A stretch of DNA of 64,000 nt from NCBI RefSeq assembly GCF_024807845.1, contig NZ_JANUEQ010000001.1, positions 682,001 through 746,000 of the forward strand, read 5' to 3'. Every line of letters begins with the position of its first letter. The first letter of the stretch is position 1. This document shows positions 19,541-28,186 of this stretch, in pieces. Source of the stretch: Klebsiella sp. BIGb0407. GTDB taxonomy: Bacteria; Pseudomonadota; Gammaproteobacteria; Enterobacterales; Enterobacteriaceae. The position numbers and the translations under genes are program-made. The notes under the pieces were generated by a model, which made no database searches, was not told where the DNA came from, and worked only from the letters and a program-made list of their open reading frames with translations.

Positions 19541-20191
19541 ATTAATCTCCTGCTGATGACTTAGTTCGTTTACAGACTTCTACGAAAAGATTCTATGATT
19601 GCAGAACATTATTGACTGCTCGCCTGAACTGACTGATTTTGAGATCAGCTATTACGCTCTGTCTGAGCATGTCATGTTGCGCGCTCGCCTCACCGATAGC
19701 ATGGCCGGTGTTCCGATGTGGCCCATCAAAGAATTCCCCGAAAACGATCTGCTTGTCTCGTCGCCAGGCTGAGAATCTTTTCCGCGAGCTGAAAAAGGCT
19801 GTCGACTCTATTGATGCGGGAATTGAACATACCGCCATTAGGTTTATTAGCTGACGCTTCATATCGGCCAGTTTAATGCATGGGAAAATACCGACGATTG
19901 GTTGTTCTGATGCTTGCATGTCACTGGGCTGACTTGGATTAACCTGCCAGCCGATGTGACGGAGAATTACATTGATTACTTTTATTTAATTATCTGATTG
20001 TAATATAGAAAAGCCATTTTCTTAGAGATTCCATTACCTCAAACCACCTCTTTTAAGCCTATGATTTCCATGTCTATTACTTTAGTTTTGGAGAATGACT
20101 TTGTGAGTGTACCGCAAGCATTGTTCAAGATATCGTGAGCAAAGAGCTGATGTTATAAAAACTCGAAAATGAATTCGGGCATTATTATCAG
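19541..20191. other. Gene-poor stretch between the 60-aa gene and arsH
   Basis: About 650 bases. The first half holds the decayed coding fragment listed separately. From 19860 to 20191 the DNA is AT-rich and I see no convincing gene; the frames there have no ribosome binding sites or family resemblance. It may be an old insertion scar. Confidence 0.5.
19599..19854 (+). pseudogene. Decayed coding fragment of unknown origin
   Basis: The plus-strand frame 19599-19772 translates into protein-like sequence (SPELTDFEISYYALSEHVML, then RARLTDSMAGVPMWPIKEFP) but starts only at a TTG just after a stop and has no ribosome binding site. After its stop, another frame carries on with AENLFRELKKAVDSIDAG up to 19854, as if a frameshift split one gene. 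I cannot name the family; a prophage or mobile-element remnant is a guess. A 108-aa minus-strand frame across it is less convincing. Confidence 0.35.
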
Positions 20192-20896
20192 TCAAATTTT
20201 TTCCTGATTAACACGTGCAGAAAGCTCCTGATGGTTTTCTTTTCTTTCGCTATAGCGGTCGGCCAGATAGTCAGTATGTCCTTTAAGGAGTAACGTAATT
20301 TTGAACAACTCTTCGACAACATCAACAATCCTGTCATACCAGGCTGACGGTTTCATACGCCCCTCGTCGTCAAACTCCTGCCATGCTTTCGGCACAGATG
20401 ACTGATTGGGGATCGTGAACATTCGCATCCAGCGACCAAGTATGCGCATTTGATTTACCGTATTGAATGACTGCGAACCACCACAGGCCTGCATCACGGC
20501 CAGGGTTTTCCCCTGTGATGGACGAACCGCACCTTCACTCAGGGGTATCCAGTCAATCTGTGCCTTCATCACCGAGCTCATGGCTCCATGCCTTTCTGGA
20601 GAACTCCAGACCATTCCGTCACACCACCTCACCAGTTCGCGCAGCTCGAGCACCTTGAGATGACTCTCGGGTGCATCATCAGGTAGCGGCAAACCTGAAG
20701 GGTTAAAAATTTTCACTTCTGCGCCCATCTGTGTCAGTAATCGCCCGGCTTCTTCGGCAGCAAAACGGCTATAGGATCGCTGCCTTACCGAACCGTACAG
20801 GATGAGAGTACGTGGCATTGTTTCAGTATTGCCCGACAGCTTGCTGGCAATCGCATTATCAAAACATCCCAGTTTGATTGCTGGTAAGTACATCAT
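20192..20896 (-). CDS. arsH: ArsH, NADPH-dependent FMN reductase / organoarsenical oxidase
   Basis: Flavodoxin-like protein of the ArsH family, 234 aa from ATG 20896 (20893 is also possible). ArsH oxidises trivalent methylarsenicals and gives resistance to them in characterised systems. Landmarks: [56 protein letters not shown] and the [14 protein letters not shown] stretch. The track frame extends upstream into the operator and is not used. It is divergent from arsR and shares the palindrome at 20921-20966. Confidence 0.92.
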   Translation of the reverse strand: MMYLPAIKLGCFDNAIASKLSGNTETMPRTLILYGSVRQRSYSRFAAEEAGRLLTQMGAEVKIFNPSGLPLPDDAPESHLKVLELRELVRWCDGMVWSSPERHGAMSSVMKAQIDWIPLSEGAVRPSQGKTLAVMQACGGSQSFNTVNQMRILGRWMRMFTIPNQSSVPKAWQEFDDEGRMKPSAWYDRIVDVVEELFKITLLLKGHTDYLADRYSERKENHQELSARVNQEKI

Positions 20897-20920
20897 AAAA
20901 ACCCATTTTATAAACCGTGC

Positions 20921-20966
20921 TTTAAATAACATCACATATGAAATATCATATGTGATGTTATTTAAA
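20921..20966. promoter_or_regulatory. 46-bp perfect palindrome, likely ArsR operator
   Basis: Two identical 21-base arms (20921-20941 and 20946-20966) in inverted orientation around AATA. The arms contain ATCACATATGA/TCATATGTGAT, similar to ArsR-type half sites. It sits between the divergent arsH and arsR starts (12 bases before the arsR ATG), so one ArsR dimer array could repress both. Confidence 0.8.
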
Positions 20967-20978
20967 TTGAGGTTAAGC

Positions 20979-21299
20979 ATGATTCAGCCTGTTCAGCTTT
21001 TTAAACTGCTCGCCGATGAAACGCGTTCGACTATCGTGATGCTTCTCAGGGAATCCGGCGAGATGTGCGTCTGTGATATCTGCGGGGCAACAGCTGAGTC
21101 TCAGCCCAAAATTTCACGCCACATGGCACTATTGCGTGAGTCAGGGTTGGTCATCGACCGCCGGGAAGGAAAATGGGTACATTACCGACTGTCGCCACAT
21201 ATGCCTGCATGGGCGGCAGGTATTATTGATACAGCCTGGAATTGTGAACGAGAAAATATACGTAAGAAAATCAGTAGCGCCGTATTGGTTTCCTGCTGA
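20979..21299 (+). CDS. arsR: Arsenite-responsive repressor ArsR
   Basis: 106-aa ArsR/SmtB repressor. The arsenite-binding motif CVCDIC is in place, followed by the recognition helix region [16 protein letters not shown] and wing [12 protein letters not shown]. The ATG at 20979 gives the usual N-terminus ([16 protein letters not shown]); the upstream in-frame extension runs through the operator and is rejected. GAGG lies upstream. First gene of arsRBC. Confidence 0.95.
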   Translation: MIQPVQLFKLLADETRSTIVMLLRESGEMCVCDICGATAESQPKISRHMALLRESGLVIDRREGKWVHYRLSPHMPAWAAGIIDTAWNCERENIRKKISSAVLVSC

Positions 21300-21339
21300 A
21301 ATAATATGCATATGAATAAACATATATAATGAGGTCCTG

Positions 21340-22629
21340 ATGTTACTGGCAGGTATTATTTTTTTGTTCACTCTCATACTGGTTATCTGGCAACCCAGGG
21401 GACTGGGGATCGGCTGGAGCGCCATGTTGGGTGCAGGTCTGGCATTACTCTCTGGGGTTGTTCATCTGGGAGATATTCCGGTGGTCTGGCAGATTGTGTG
21501 GAATGCGACTGCCACCTTCATTGCTGTGATCATTATCAGTCTACTGCTTGATGAATCCGGTTTCTTTGAATGGGTCGCGCTGCATGTTGCCCGCTGGGGA
21601 AATGGTCGGGGACGATTGCTTTTTACCTGGATTGTGTTGCTTGGTGCTATGGTCGCGGCGCTCTTTGCCAATGATGGTGCAGCACTGATCCTGACACCTA
21701 TCGTCATTGCCATGCTGCTTGCCCTGGGATTCAGCCGGGCGGCAACCCTGGCGTTTGTTATGGCAGCAGGATTTATCGCCGATATCGCAAGCTTACCGCT
21801 GATTGTTTCAAACCTGGTAAACATTGTCTCTGCGGATTTCTTTAAGCTTGGTTTCTCTGAATATGCAGCCGTGATGGTGCCAGTTAACCTGGTAGCGATT
21901 GCAATAACATTGGTAATGCTACATTTGTTTTTCCGCAGAGACATTCCCGCCGTTTACGACGTTTCTCTGTTGAAAGAACCGAAAGATGCGATACGTGATA
22001 TGAATACCTTTCGAGCCGGCTGGCTGGTTCTGGTATTGCTTCTGCTGGGTTTTTTCGGATTAGAGCCTATGGGGGTTCCGGTCAGTTTGGTCGCTGCAAC
22101 TGGCGCATTTATCCTGTTTGTCGTTGCAAAAAAAGGCTATGCCATTGATACGGGAAAAGTGATGCGCAGTGCACCCTGGCAAATCGTTATCTTCTCGCTT
22201 GGGATGTATCTGGTGGTCTACGGCTTACGAAATGCCGGTCTTACCCACTATCTCTCGTCCTTGCTGAATGAGCTGGCAGAGCATGGATTGTGGGCAGCTA
22301 CGCTGGGAACCGGCTTCCTGACAGCCTTCCTGTCATCGGTGATGAATAATATGCCCACTGTGCTTGTCGGGGCTCTGTCGATTGATGGCAGCGCCGCAAC
22401 CGGTGTTATCAAAGAGGCGATGATTTATGCCAATGTCATAGGCAGCGACCTGGGCCCTAAAATTACACCTATTGGCAGTCTGGCTACGTTGCTGTGGCTT
22501 CATGTACTGGCACAGAAAAATATCAAAATTACCTGGGGATATTACTTCCGGGTGGGCATTGTGATGACAATACCAGTGCTGTTTGTCACTTTGGCCGCGC
22601 TGGCAGTGCGGCTTTCCGTCACTCTGTAA
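21340..22629 (+). CDS. arsB: Arsenite efflux transporter ArsB
   Basis: 429-aa, about 12-segment inner-membrane arsenite/antimonite exporter, the same length as E. coli ArsB. Typical stretches: [93 protein letters not shown]. No ArsA ATPase is nearby, so it would work as a secondary, potential-driven carrier. It begins 40 bases after arsR, with a GAGG site. Confidence 0.96.
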   Translation: MLLAGIIFLFTLILVIWQPRGLGIGWSAMLGAGLALLSGVVHLGDIPVVWQIVWNATATFIAVIIISLLLDESGFFEWVALHVARWGNGRGRLLFTWIVLLGAMVAALFANDGAALILTPIVIAMLLALGFSRAATLAFVMAAGFIADIASLPLIVSNLVNIVSADFFKLGFSEYAAVMVPVNLVAIAITLVMLHLFFRRDIPAVYDVSLLKEPKDAIRDMNTFRAGWLVLVLLLLGFFGLEPMGVPVSLVAATGAFILFVVAKKGYAIDTGKVMRSAPWQIVIFSLGMYLVVYGLRNAGLTHYLSSLLNELAEHGLWAATLGTGFLTAFLSSVMNNMPTVLVGALSIDGSAATGVIKEAMIYANVIGSDLGPKITPIGSLATLLWLHVLAQKNIKITWGYYFRVGIVMTIPVLFVTLAALAVRLSVTL

Positions 22630-22641
22630 TGAGATACTGAT

Positions 22642-23031
22642 ATGAGCAATATAACCATCTATCACAATCCAGCCTGTGGAACTTCACGCAACACGCTTGA
22701 GATGATCCGTAATAGCGGTGTTGAGCCAACAATTATCTATTACCTGGATACCCCGCCGTTGCGCGGTGAACTAGTAAAGCTCATTGCGGATATGGATATT
22801 TCGGTACGAGCAGTGCTGCGAAAAAATGTTGAACCCTATGAAAAACTGGATCTTGCGGAAGACCGGTTTACTGACGACCAGTTAATCAATTTTATGTTGC
22901 AATATCCTGTTCTGATCAACCGTCCCATCGTAGTGACCCCACTGGGAACCCTGTTATGCCGACCTTCTGAAACAGTGCTGAATATTCTTCCTGATGTACA
23001 GAACGGCGCGTTTACAAAAAAAGGACGGTGA
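22642..23031 (+). CDS. arsC: Arsenate reductase ArsC with frameshifted C-terminus
   Basis: Glutaredoxin-dependent arsenate reductase (As(V) to As(III)), R773/E. coli type. The catalytic Cys12 (NPACGTSRNT) and the arginines of the active site (LRKNVEPYE, INRPIVVTPLGTLLCRPSE) are present. The frame stops after 129 aa. Within the A7 run at 23016-23022 one A too many shifts the frame. Removing one A restores DGEKVTDEKGQRLN and a stop at 23066-23068, giving 141 aa, the E. coli length. The lost tail is C-terminal to all known catalytic residues, so the protein may still work. A sequencing error is also possible. Confidence 0.93.
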   Translation: MSNITIYHNPACGTSRNTLEMIRNSGVEPTIIYYLDTPPLRGELVKLIADMDISVRAVLRKNVEPYEKLDLAEDRFTDDQLINFMLQYPVLINRPIVVTPLGTLLCRPSETVLNILPDVQNGAFTKKGR

Positions 23032-23085
23032 GAAAGTTACGGATGAAAAGGGGCAAAGACTTAACTAAATATCATCCTGATAATG

Positions 23086-23110
23086 AAGGGCGCGTGGACT
23101 CGCCCTTTTT
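23086..23110 (+). terminator. ars operon terminator
   Basis: Stem AAGGGCG/CGCCCTT (23086-23092 with 23101-23107), 8-base loop, followed by TTTTT. It lies 18 bases after the restored arsC stop. Confidence 0.85.
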
Positions 23111-23290
23111 ACAACAGTCATCCGGGTATTAGTAAGCCACGATATCCTAGTCTTCAACTTCCGTATTCTGTTCTTAGATGTGTGCTTTTGGCTCGAAGCT
23201 GACACGTTGAATGGGCTGAAAGTCCGCTGTGAGCGAAAAGCGGACATTGCTAACAAGCAGGCTTTAAATCATCGTTATTAAAAGGCCTGT

Positions 23291-24274
23291 CTACATCTCC
23301 GTAACCCGCGTATCAGCAATGGTTTCTGCAAAGCCCTTTCCAAATAATCCGGCTGGCGTCTGGAATCCAGGAGACGATTCTCCGGCTAAGATACGGCGTG
23401 CCGCCTCAGCAGCAGCCATTGCAGTAAAACTGTAGCCATTTACTGTATCCAGCAGGAGGCGCAAGGTGTTGCCTTCAGCATTCACAATTTCCGCTACAGC
23501 CTGATAACGGTTGTTTTCACGCTCCTGAACGGTCGGCCCATCCGGAAGTTCTGCCTGAACTCCCTGCGGGAAACCTTCTCCGGTGACGTGTACAAAGGTT
23601 TCGATATCAGCGATGCCTGTTGCTTTCCAAACAGTGATGAGATCAGGCAGTGTAACGGGAAAACAGGCTTGTGACCCTTTGCCAAAATCGATGTCTTTAA
23701 GCTCAGAGGACTCGCGCTGCAGCAAGTGGCCTTTCCGGCGAACCAAGCACTCAGTTGAGACATTCTCTGTTGCACTAACCACCGATCCGCGCGACATCGA
23801 TCCGGTGACATTCAATGCTAGTGAAATGTGGACAGGTTTATTGATCCTTGCAGCGGCATGAGCAGCCAGACATCCCAGCATCGCCACGCTCCCTCCACAG
23901 CCGGGTAGCAGCATCACGCCTGCTTCAAATGCCGGCTTATCCAGTGTTTCTGCAAGCTGATAGCTGTCCAGTTCGGCCGCCACATCCATATAATGACGCT
24001 TTTGACGGATTGCGGCTTCCATCAACGGCCGTGCGGTATACATATACGGACCGGCGCAGTTAATAACAGCGTGAATGTCGGCCAACGCCTTATCAATGAG
24101 GTCAGGATCATCCAGCCCGAATACGCGAAAGGGGAGGTTTTTCTCTGATGCCATTTCTGCAAGTTTTTGCTGGTTGCGACCGGCAATAATTATCTGAAGT
24201 CCAGCGTCTAATGCGTGCTGCACGATCATGCTACCGGTATAACCTGTTGCGCCATAAATCATCAGTTTTTTCAT
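23291..24274 (-). CDS. Saccharopine dehydrogenase-like NAD(P)-binding reductase
   Basis: 327-aa Rossmann-fold protein. It starts KKLMIYGATGYTGSMIVQHA, followed by AGRNQQKL and VINCAGPYMYTARPLMEAAI, the pattern of the saccharopine dehydrogenase-like / trans-enoyl reductase superfamily. The substrate cannot be read from sequence. It is the last gene of a minus-strand set with the VOC and SDR genes, which suggests a shared detoxification or catabolic task (inference). Confidence 0.8.
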   Translation of the reverse strand: MKKLMIYGATGYTGSMIVQHALDAGLQIIIAGRNQQKLAEMASEKNLPFRVFGLDDPDLIDKALADIHAVINCAGPYMYTARPLMEAAIRQKRHYMDVAAELDSYQLAETLDKPAFEAGVMLLPGCGGSVAMLGCLAAHAAARINKPVHISLALNVTGSMSRGSVVSATENVSTECLVRRKGHLLQRESSELKDIDFGKGSQACFPVTLPDLITVWKATGIADIETFVHVTGEGFPQGVQAELPDGPTVQERENNRYQAVAEIVNAEGNTLRLLLDTVNGYSFTAMAAAEAARRILAGESSPGFQTPAGLFGKGFAETIADTRVTEM

Positions 24275-24353
24275 TTAATCATTTTTCCTGACTGAGGTGA
24301 CAAAGTAAGAGGGACCTGAAGCTATTATCATTCCTGATTAACGATTGCTGTTA

Positions 24354-24752
24354 CTACCCGTGTTGCCAGCTTTTATAGACAAACTCGAGGCTGTAACCAT
24401 CAGGATCCCTGACCTGGGTTGCGTAATAGCGTGGGTCATAGTGCAACTGCGCACCCGGCGGATGAATTTCTGTAGCACCCGCTGCGATAGCCTCTTTGTA
24501 AGCCTGATTTACCATGGCTTCAGAATCCGCCACGAACCCTATATGAACAGCATCCGGGGAGGGTGTGCCCGATCTGAGCCAGAAAAAAATTCGTCCGTTG
24601 GCACCGAATCCCTTTAAGTCAGGATGACCCGAGGGCCCTTCGCTGCCTTCATAGTCGTGGCGGTTGACGATGCCCAGTACAGGAAGCACTGTGTTGTAGA
24701 AGGCAACCGAACGATTAATGTCACTTACGGTAATAAAGATGTGGTCCAGCAT
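24354..24752 (-). CDS. VOC-superfamily protein (glyoxalase/dioxygenase-like)
   Basis: 132-aa vicinal oxygen chelate protein. The N-terminal half has MLDHIFITVSDINRSVAFYN with a metal-ligand-type His, the second half has VHIGFVADSEAMVNQAYKEA and RDPDGYSLEFVYKSW, including the Glu ligand position. Single-unit proteins of this type act as dimers on small reactive substrates; the reaction is unknown here. The gene lies 14 bases downstream of the SDR gene on the same strand. Confidence 0.85.
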   Translation of the reverse strand: MLDHIFITVSDINRSVAFYNTVLPVLGIVNRHDYEGSEGPSGHPDLKGFGANGRIFFWLRSGTPSPDAVHIGFVADSEAMVNQAYKEAIAAGATEIHPPGAQLHYDPRYYATQVRDPDGYSLEFVYKSWQHG

Positions 24753-24766
24753 AAAATACTCCGTGA

Positions 24767-25510
24767 TCAGATGTTATAGCCGCCAGACACTTCAATGCTT
24801 TGCGCATTGATCCAGCCACTGTCAGAAGAAAGCAGGGATACAATCACTCGCGCGACCTCTTCAGGTTCGCCAACACGTCCCAGTGCGGTTTGTGAGGCGA
24901 GTAAGTTTTCAAATTCATCATTAAGCCCGCCACCCAACTCTGTGCGAATTGCCCCCGGAGAGACGGCATTAACCCGAATGCCGCGCTCACCAAATTCTTT
25001 CGCCATATAGCGGGTCAGGACTTCAAGGCCGCCTTTGAAAGTGGCGTAAGGTGCAACACCCGCAGTAGCTACTCGTGTGGTAGCACTGGTGATATTGACG
25101 ATGGCGGCATCGTGACGCAGTAAGGGAAGTAATGTCTGCGTGAGGAAGAAAGGTCCTTTTAGATGCACAGTCATCAGGTTGTCGAACTGCGTTTCAGTCA
25201 CGTTCTCAATTGGAGCATATAGCCCATATCCTGCATTATTAACCAGACCGTCAAGACCCGCATCACGCCAGCGGCTTAGCATGGTCTGTTTTAGATCTGA
25301 ACAGAAACCTGCAAAGCTGTCAGAATTGCCCACGTCCAGCTTTAACGCGATGGCTTCTCCACCTTCCGCCTTGATTCGGTCCACAACCTTGTCAGCGGCT
25401 TCCGGCTGGCTGTTCCAGGTCAAAATCACCCGGTATCCACGACTGGCGCAGGCTAAGGCGGTACTGGCACCAATACCACGGCTGCCGCCGGTGATCAGGA
25501 TATTTTTCAT
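24767..25510 (-). CDS. SDR-family oxidoreductase
   Basis: 247-aa classical short-chain dehydrogenase/reductase. Cofactor motif TGGSRGIGAS, NNAG (LVNNAGYGLYAP), catalytic Ser in VNITSATT and YxxxK (PYATFKGG), plus the C-terminal SGGYNI. Probably NADP-dependent, given the serine/arginine in the first glycine motif. First gene of the SDR-VOC-reductase set, and divergent from the AraC regulator, which is the natural candidate to control it. Confidence 0.9.
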   Translation of the reverse strand: MKNILITGGSRGIGASTALACASRGYRVILTWNSQPEAADKVVDRIKAEGGEAIALKLDVGNSDSFAGFCSDLKQTMLSRWRDAGLDGLVNNAGYGLYAPIENVTETQFDNLMTVHLKGPFFLTQTLLPLLRHDAAIVNITSATTRVATAGVAPYATFKGGLEVLTRYMAKEFGERGIRVNAVSPGAIRTELGGGLNDEFENLLASQTALGRVGEPEEVARVIVSLLSSDSGWINAQSIEVSGGYNI

Positions 25511-25647
25511 AAAAACCTCTTCGATATCAGGATGTCGAAGTACAGGTTACTCGTATGTGGTGTGTCTGGCTGATGCGATCCTCTTTCGAAGTTGCCTAAT
25601 CCTGCCTGTCTCTTGTTGTCTTCGGGGGGACGTGTTATCAATCGGGC

Positions 25648-26538
25648 ATGGAAACACAATTACAAAAATTACGCTTGCTGACTTCCGGCGCGGATAATCA
25701 ACGCACCGAGACTGGCATTCCACGAGTGGCAATGGTGCAGGGAGAAATCCCTGAACACAGATTGTCTGCCGTATATGAACCGATGATTAATCTCATTCTG
25801 ACGGGCTCAAAAAGCATGACGGTTGGGGACAGAACTCTGCGCTATGATCCAGCGACTTACTTTGTCATGTCAGTGGATTTACCGGCGGTAGGCCAGGTCT
25901 TTGCCGATGAACATACCCATGCGCCCTATCTTGCCGTCAGCCTGACCCCTGAACCGGAAATACTCGCGACTTTGCTGGCAGGTTTTCCAGATTCTGGTAT
26001 TTCAAATCACTGCCATACCGGATTTTCAGTCGCGCCAGTGACGCCAGAATTACTGGATGCGTGGTTACGAATGCTCAGCCTGATGAATAAGCCGGACGAA
26101 ATTATCGCTCTGGCCCCGGTTTATGAACGCGAAATTCTGTTCCGGGTTCTTCAGGGGCCGCTGGGCTGGATGCTACGTGATATCGCAACACCGGACACTT
26201 ATCTTGCACGCATCCACAAAGCGATTAACTGGTTAAAGCAGAACTATATGCAGTCGGTTCGGGTTAAAGAACTGGCAGAAATGGCTGCGATGAGTGTTTC
26301 TGCATTCCACAGACATTTCCGTTCGGTAACAGCGTTAAGCCCGGTGCAGTATCAAAAAAGAATGCGCCTGATGCAGGCACGGCTCAGACTTTCCTCTTCA
26401 GGTGAGAGTGTAACGACAATTGCTTTGTCTGTGGGGTATCAGAGCCATACTCAGTTTAGCCGGGAATACGCGCGCCAGTTTGGCCGCTCGCCCACCGCCG
26501 ATATACGCTATCTATTTCGCGGCAGTCAATCTGAGTGA
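25648..26538 (+). CDS. AraC-family regulator with AraC_N sensory domain
   Basis: 296-aa activator. The N-terminal cupin-like AraC_N domain (residues about 20-180: PMINLILTGSKSMTVGDRTL, YFVMSVDLPAVGQV) precedes a double helix-turn-helix C-terminus (VKELAEMAAMSVSAFHRHFR, ALSPVQYQKRMRLMQARL, SVGYQSHTQFSREYARQFG). Regulators of this type often control an adjacent divergent oxidoreductase gene, which fits the SDR gene starting 137 bases away. Confidence 0.92.
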   Translation: METQLQKLRLLTSGADNQRTETGIPRVAMVQGEIPEHRLSAVYEPMINLILTGSKSMTVGDRTLRYDPATYFVMSVDLPAVGQVFADEHTHAPYLAVSLTPEPEILATLLAGFPDSGISNHCHTGFSVAPVTPELLDAWLRMLSLMNKPDEIIALAPVYEREILFRVLQGPLGWMLRDIATPDTYLARIHKAINWLKQNYMQSVRVKELAEMAAMSVSAFHRHFRSVTALSPVQYQKRMRLMQARLRLSSSGESVTTIALSVGYQSHTQFSREYARQFGRSPTADIRYLFRGSQSE

Positions 26539-26573
26539 GGTTGTAAAACACTGAGGTTATTATCTGGAAAAGT

Positions 26574-26975
26574 TTACTCCAGGTTACGGCTGTCATATTC
26601 AATCTGTGCATCTGTAACAGCCGGGCTGTATTTAACAGTCCAGTTATATAAAGCCTGAAAGGGTATTTCAAGCGTTCGGCCGAGAGGTGTAATGCTGTAC
26701 TCAACCCCGACCTGAGAGGTCGGGATAACACGACGCCCGACAATGCCGTTGCGTTCAAGTTTGCGCAAACACTGTGTTAACGATTTTTGCGTTATACCGT
26801 CCATGTTTCTTTTTATCTCATTGAAGCGAAGGGGTTCCTTGCAAAGTAATGAGAGAATGAGAATGGACCATTTATCTGTAATCTGGTCCAGCAAAAGACG
26901 GCTGGAAATCTGGTCTTCACATAGCAAACCAGAGACTACCTTTGAGTCTGTTTGTTTACTTTTTAACGGTGGCAT
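26574..26975 (-). CDS. HxlR-family transcriptional regulator
   Basis: 133-aa winged-helix regulator of the HxlR type. Landmarks: LLDQITDKWSILILSLLC, RFNEIKRNMDGITQKSLTQC, LRKLERNGIVGRRV and VEYSITPLGRTLE. The single Cys near residue 19 (LLCEDQ) matches the redox-sensing Cys position of QorR/HypR-like members (inference). It is divergent from the SnoaL-like gene, with an 11-base inverted repeat between them. Confidence 0.9.
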   Translation of the reverse strand: MPPLKSKQTDSKVVSGLLCEDQISSRLLLDQITDKWSILILSLLCKEPLRFNEIKRNMDGITQKSLTQCLRKLERNGIVGRRVIPTSQVGVEYSITPLGRTLEIPFQALYNWTVKYSPAVTDAQIEYDSRNLE

Positions 26976-27000
26976 GCAGTTTACCTCAGTATACCTGGTT

Positions 27001-27031
27001 GATACTTAGTGCCTGATTGACACTAAGTATC
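27001..27031. promoter_or_regulatory. Inverted repeat, likely HxlR operator
   Basis: GATACTTAGTG (27001-27011) is repeated in inverted orientation at 27021-27031 with a 9-base spacer. GTATACC motifs flank it on both sides. It lies 25 bases upstream of the HxlR start and 41 upstream of the SnoaL-like start, so the regulator probably controls both. Confidence 0.7.
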
Positions 27032-27072
27032 CATTGTATACCATCATAACTCCATTAAATAAGGAGTTAACT

Positions 27073-27537
27073 ATGCCATCGAAAACACTGACTGAGAGTG
27101 AAAGTAAAACTGCGATCACAGAATCCCTGTATCAGTACGCTGCAGGAATTGATATGAAAGACCCGATCCTGATTGCTTCGGTTTTTACACCGGATGCGGT
27201 ATCTGATTTCAGGCCAGCTGCAGCAAAAGCGGATTTTGATTATCCCGTTCTGAAAGGAAGGGAGACCATTACTTCGGCTCTGATGAGTTCCCTTAGCTCG
27301 CTTTTGACGACCCACTCGGTAAGCAATTCCCGCGTCTTCATTGAAGGAGACAAAGCAAAAATTGACGCACTGGTCGAAGCACAGCATGTCCCTAAATCAG
27401 ATGCATCCCGTCATTACTTAATGAAAAATCGATACGACGTTGAGCTGGAAAAACATAACGGACAATGGCTCATCAGTTGCATTACGGTGGATAATATCTG
27501 GAGGAGTGGCGATCCTGCGGTTTTGGCGGAGATTTGA
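27073..27537 (+). CDS. SnoaL-like (NTF2-fold) protein
   Basis: 154-aa protein with the cone-shaped NTF2/SnoaL-4 pattern: ESLYQYAAGIDMKDPILIAS, VFTPDAVSDF, VLKGRETITSALMSSLSS, THSVSNSRVFIEGDKAKIDA and a closing WRSGDP. Such proteins are small hydrolases, isomerases or ligand binders; the activity cannot be assigned. I start at ATG 27073 because AAGGAG lies seven bases upstream. Probably the regulated target of the divergent HxlR gene. Confidence 0.82.
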   Translation: MPSKTLTESESKTAITESLYQYAAGIDMKDPILIASVFTPDAVSDFRPAAAKADFDYPVLKGRETITSALMSSLSSLLTTHSVSNSRVFIEGDKAKIDALVEAQHVPKSDASRHYLMKNRYDVELEKHNGQWLISCITVDNIWRSGDPAVLAEI

Positions 27538-27614
27538 GCCGATAGCGTGGGATATTATCGTCGGTTAGAAAATTGTAATTGACAGACTCGTGTTGACTAA
27601 TCCCCTTAAGAAGG

Positions 27615-27655
27615 TTGATGGTGAGAAATTTTTCCTACCATCAATATTCTTTTTC
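27615..27655 (+). terminator. Terminator of the SnoaL-like gene
   Basis: Stem TTGATGGT/ACCATCAA (27615-27622 with 27637-27644) with possible inner GAGAAA/TTTTTC pairing, followed by TATTCTTTTT. Confidence 0.8.
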
Positions 27656-27890
27656 AGATATGGCTTGGTTCTTCGCATAGAATGCGTGACCTGCTCTCCG
27701 TTGACCCACACAAACTGTGATTAGCTACTTCCGCTGTTGGCACAGAGCAGACTTTTAAATAAAACTGCGGCTACATCAATGTGTGATACTTTTCATCGAA
27801 ACATACTAATTCTTTTTTACAGAAAATTTGTTGTACAAACTACACACAGCCACATCATAAACGATCGCAACCTGTTTTCTATCCACTCCA

Positions 27891-28063
27891 TTAGCGATTA
27901 GCCTTCCGCTCCGATCCCATTGTTCTCTCTACAATCAGCTCGTGCTCCATTTCTGCCAGTGCACCATGATATGAAATATAAATCTCCCCATAAGGCTGGA
28001 TGTATCAATGCTGTCGGTAAGACCACGAAAGTGAATATTTCGGTTGCGGAGTTCATCCACCAG
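27891..28063 (-). pseudogene. Serine recombinase (resolvase/invertase) remnant
   Basis: On the minus strand, 28063 to about 27965 reads LVDELRNRNIHFRGLTDSID then TSSLMGRF, matching the catalytic-domain middle of resolvases and DNA invertases. A frameshift near 27966 then continues as GALAEMEHELIVERTMGSER up to a stop at 27891. The N-terminal serine region and the DNA-binding C-terminus are missing, so the gene is dead. It marks a past mobile element between the accessory genes and ompW. Confidence 0.8.
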
Positions 28064-28186
28064 TAATACTTACACTTGGACACAGCTCAAAAACGATGAC
28101 CGATCGGCACAATGATACGAGAGGAAAAGAATGGAAAAAACTGGCCGTTTTGTGACCAGTTTTACAGAAGAGTTTTGCAGAAGACC

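Noticed and set aside
19593-19919. 108-codon minus-strand frame
   Set aside because: The plus-strand reading gives the more protein-like fragment; this frame has no ribosome binding site.
23065-23256. 63-codon minus-strand frame after arsC
   Set aside because: Overlaps the ars terminator and has no start signal or family.
27538-28186. Intact genes in the gap before ompW (for example 27898-28083 and 28112-28375)
   Set aside because: The first is part of the frameshifted recombinase remnant and the second overlaps ompW antisense.
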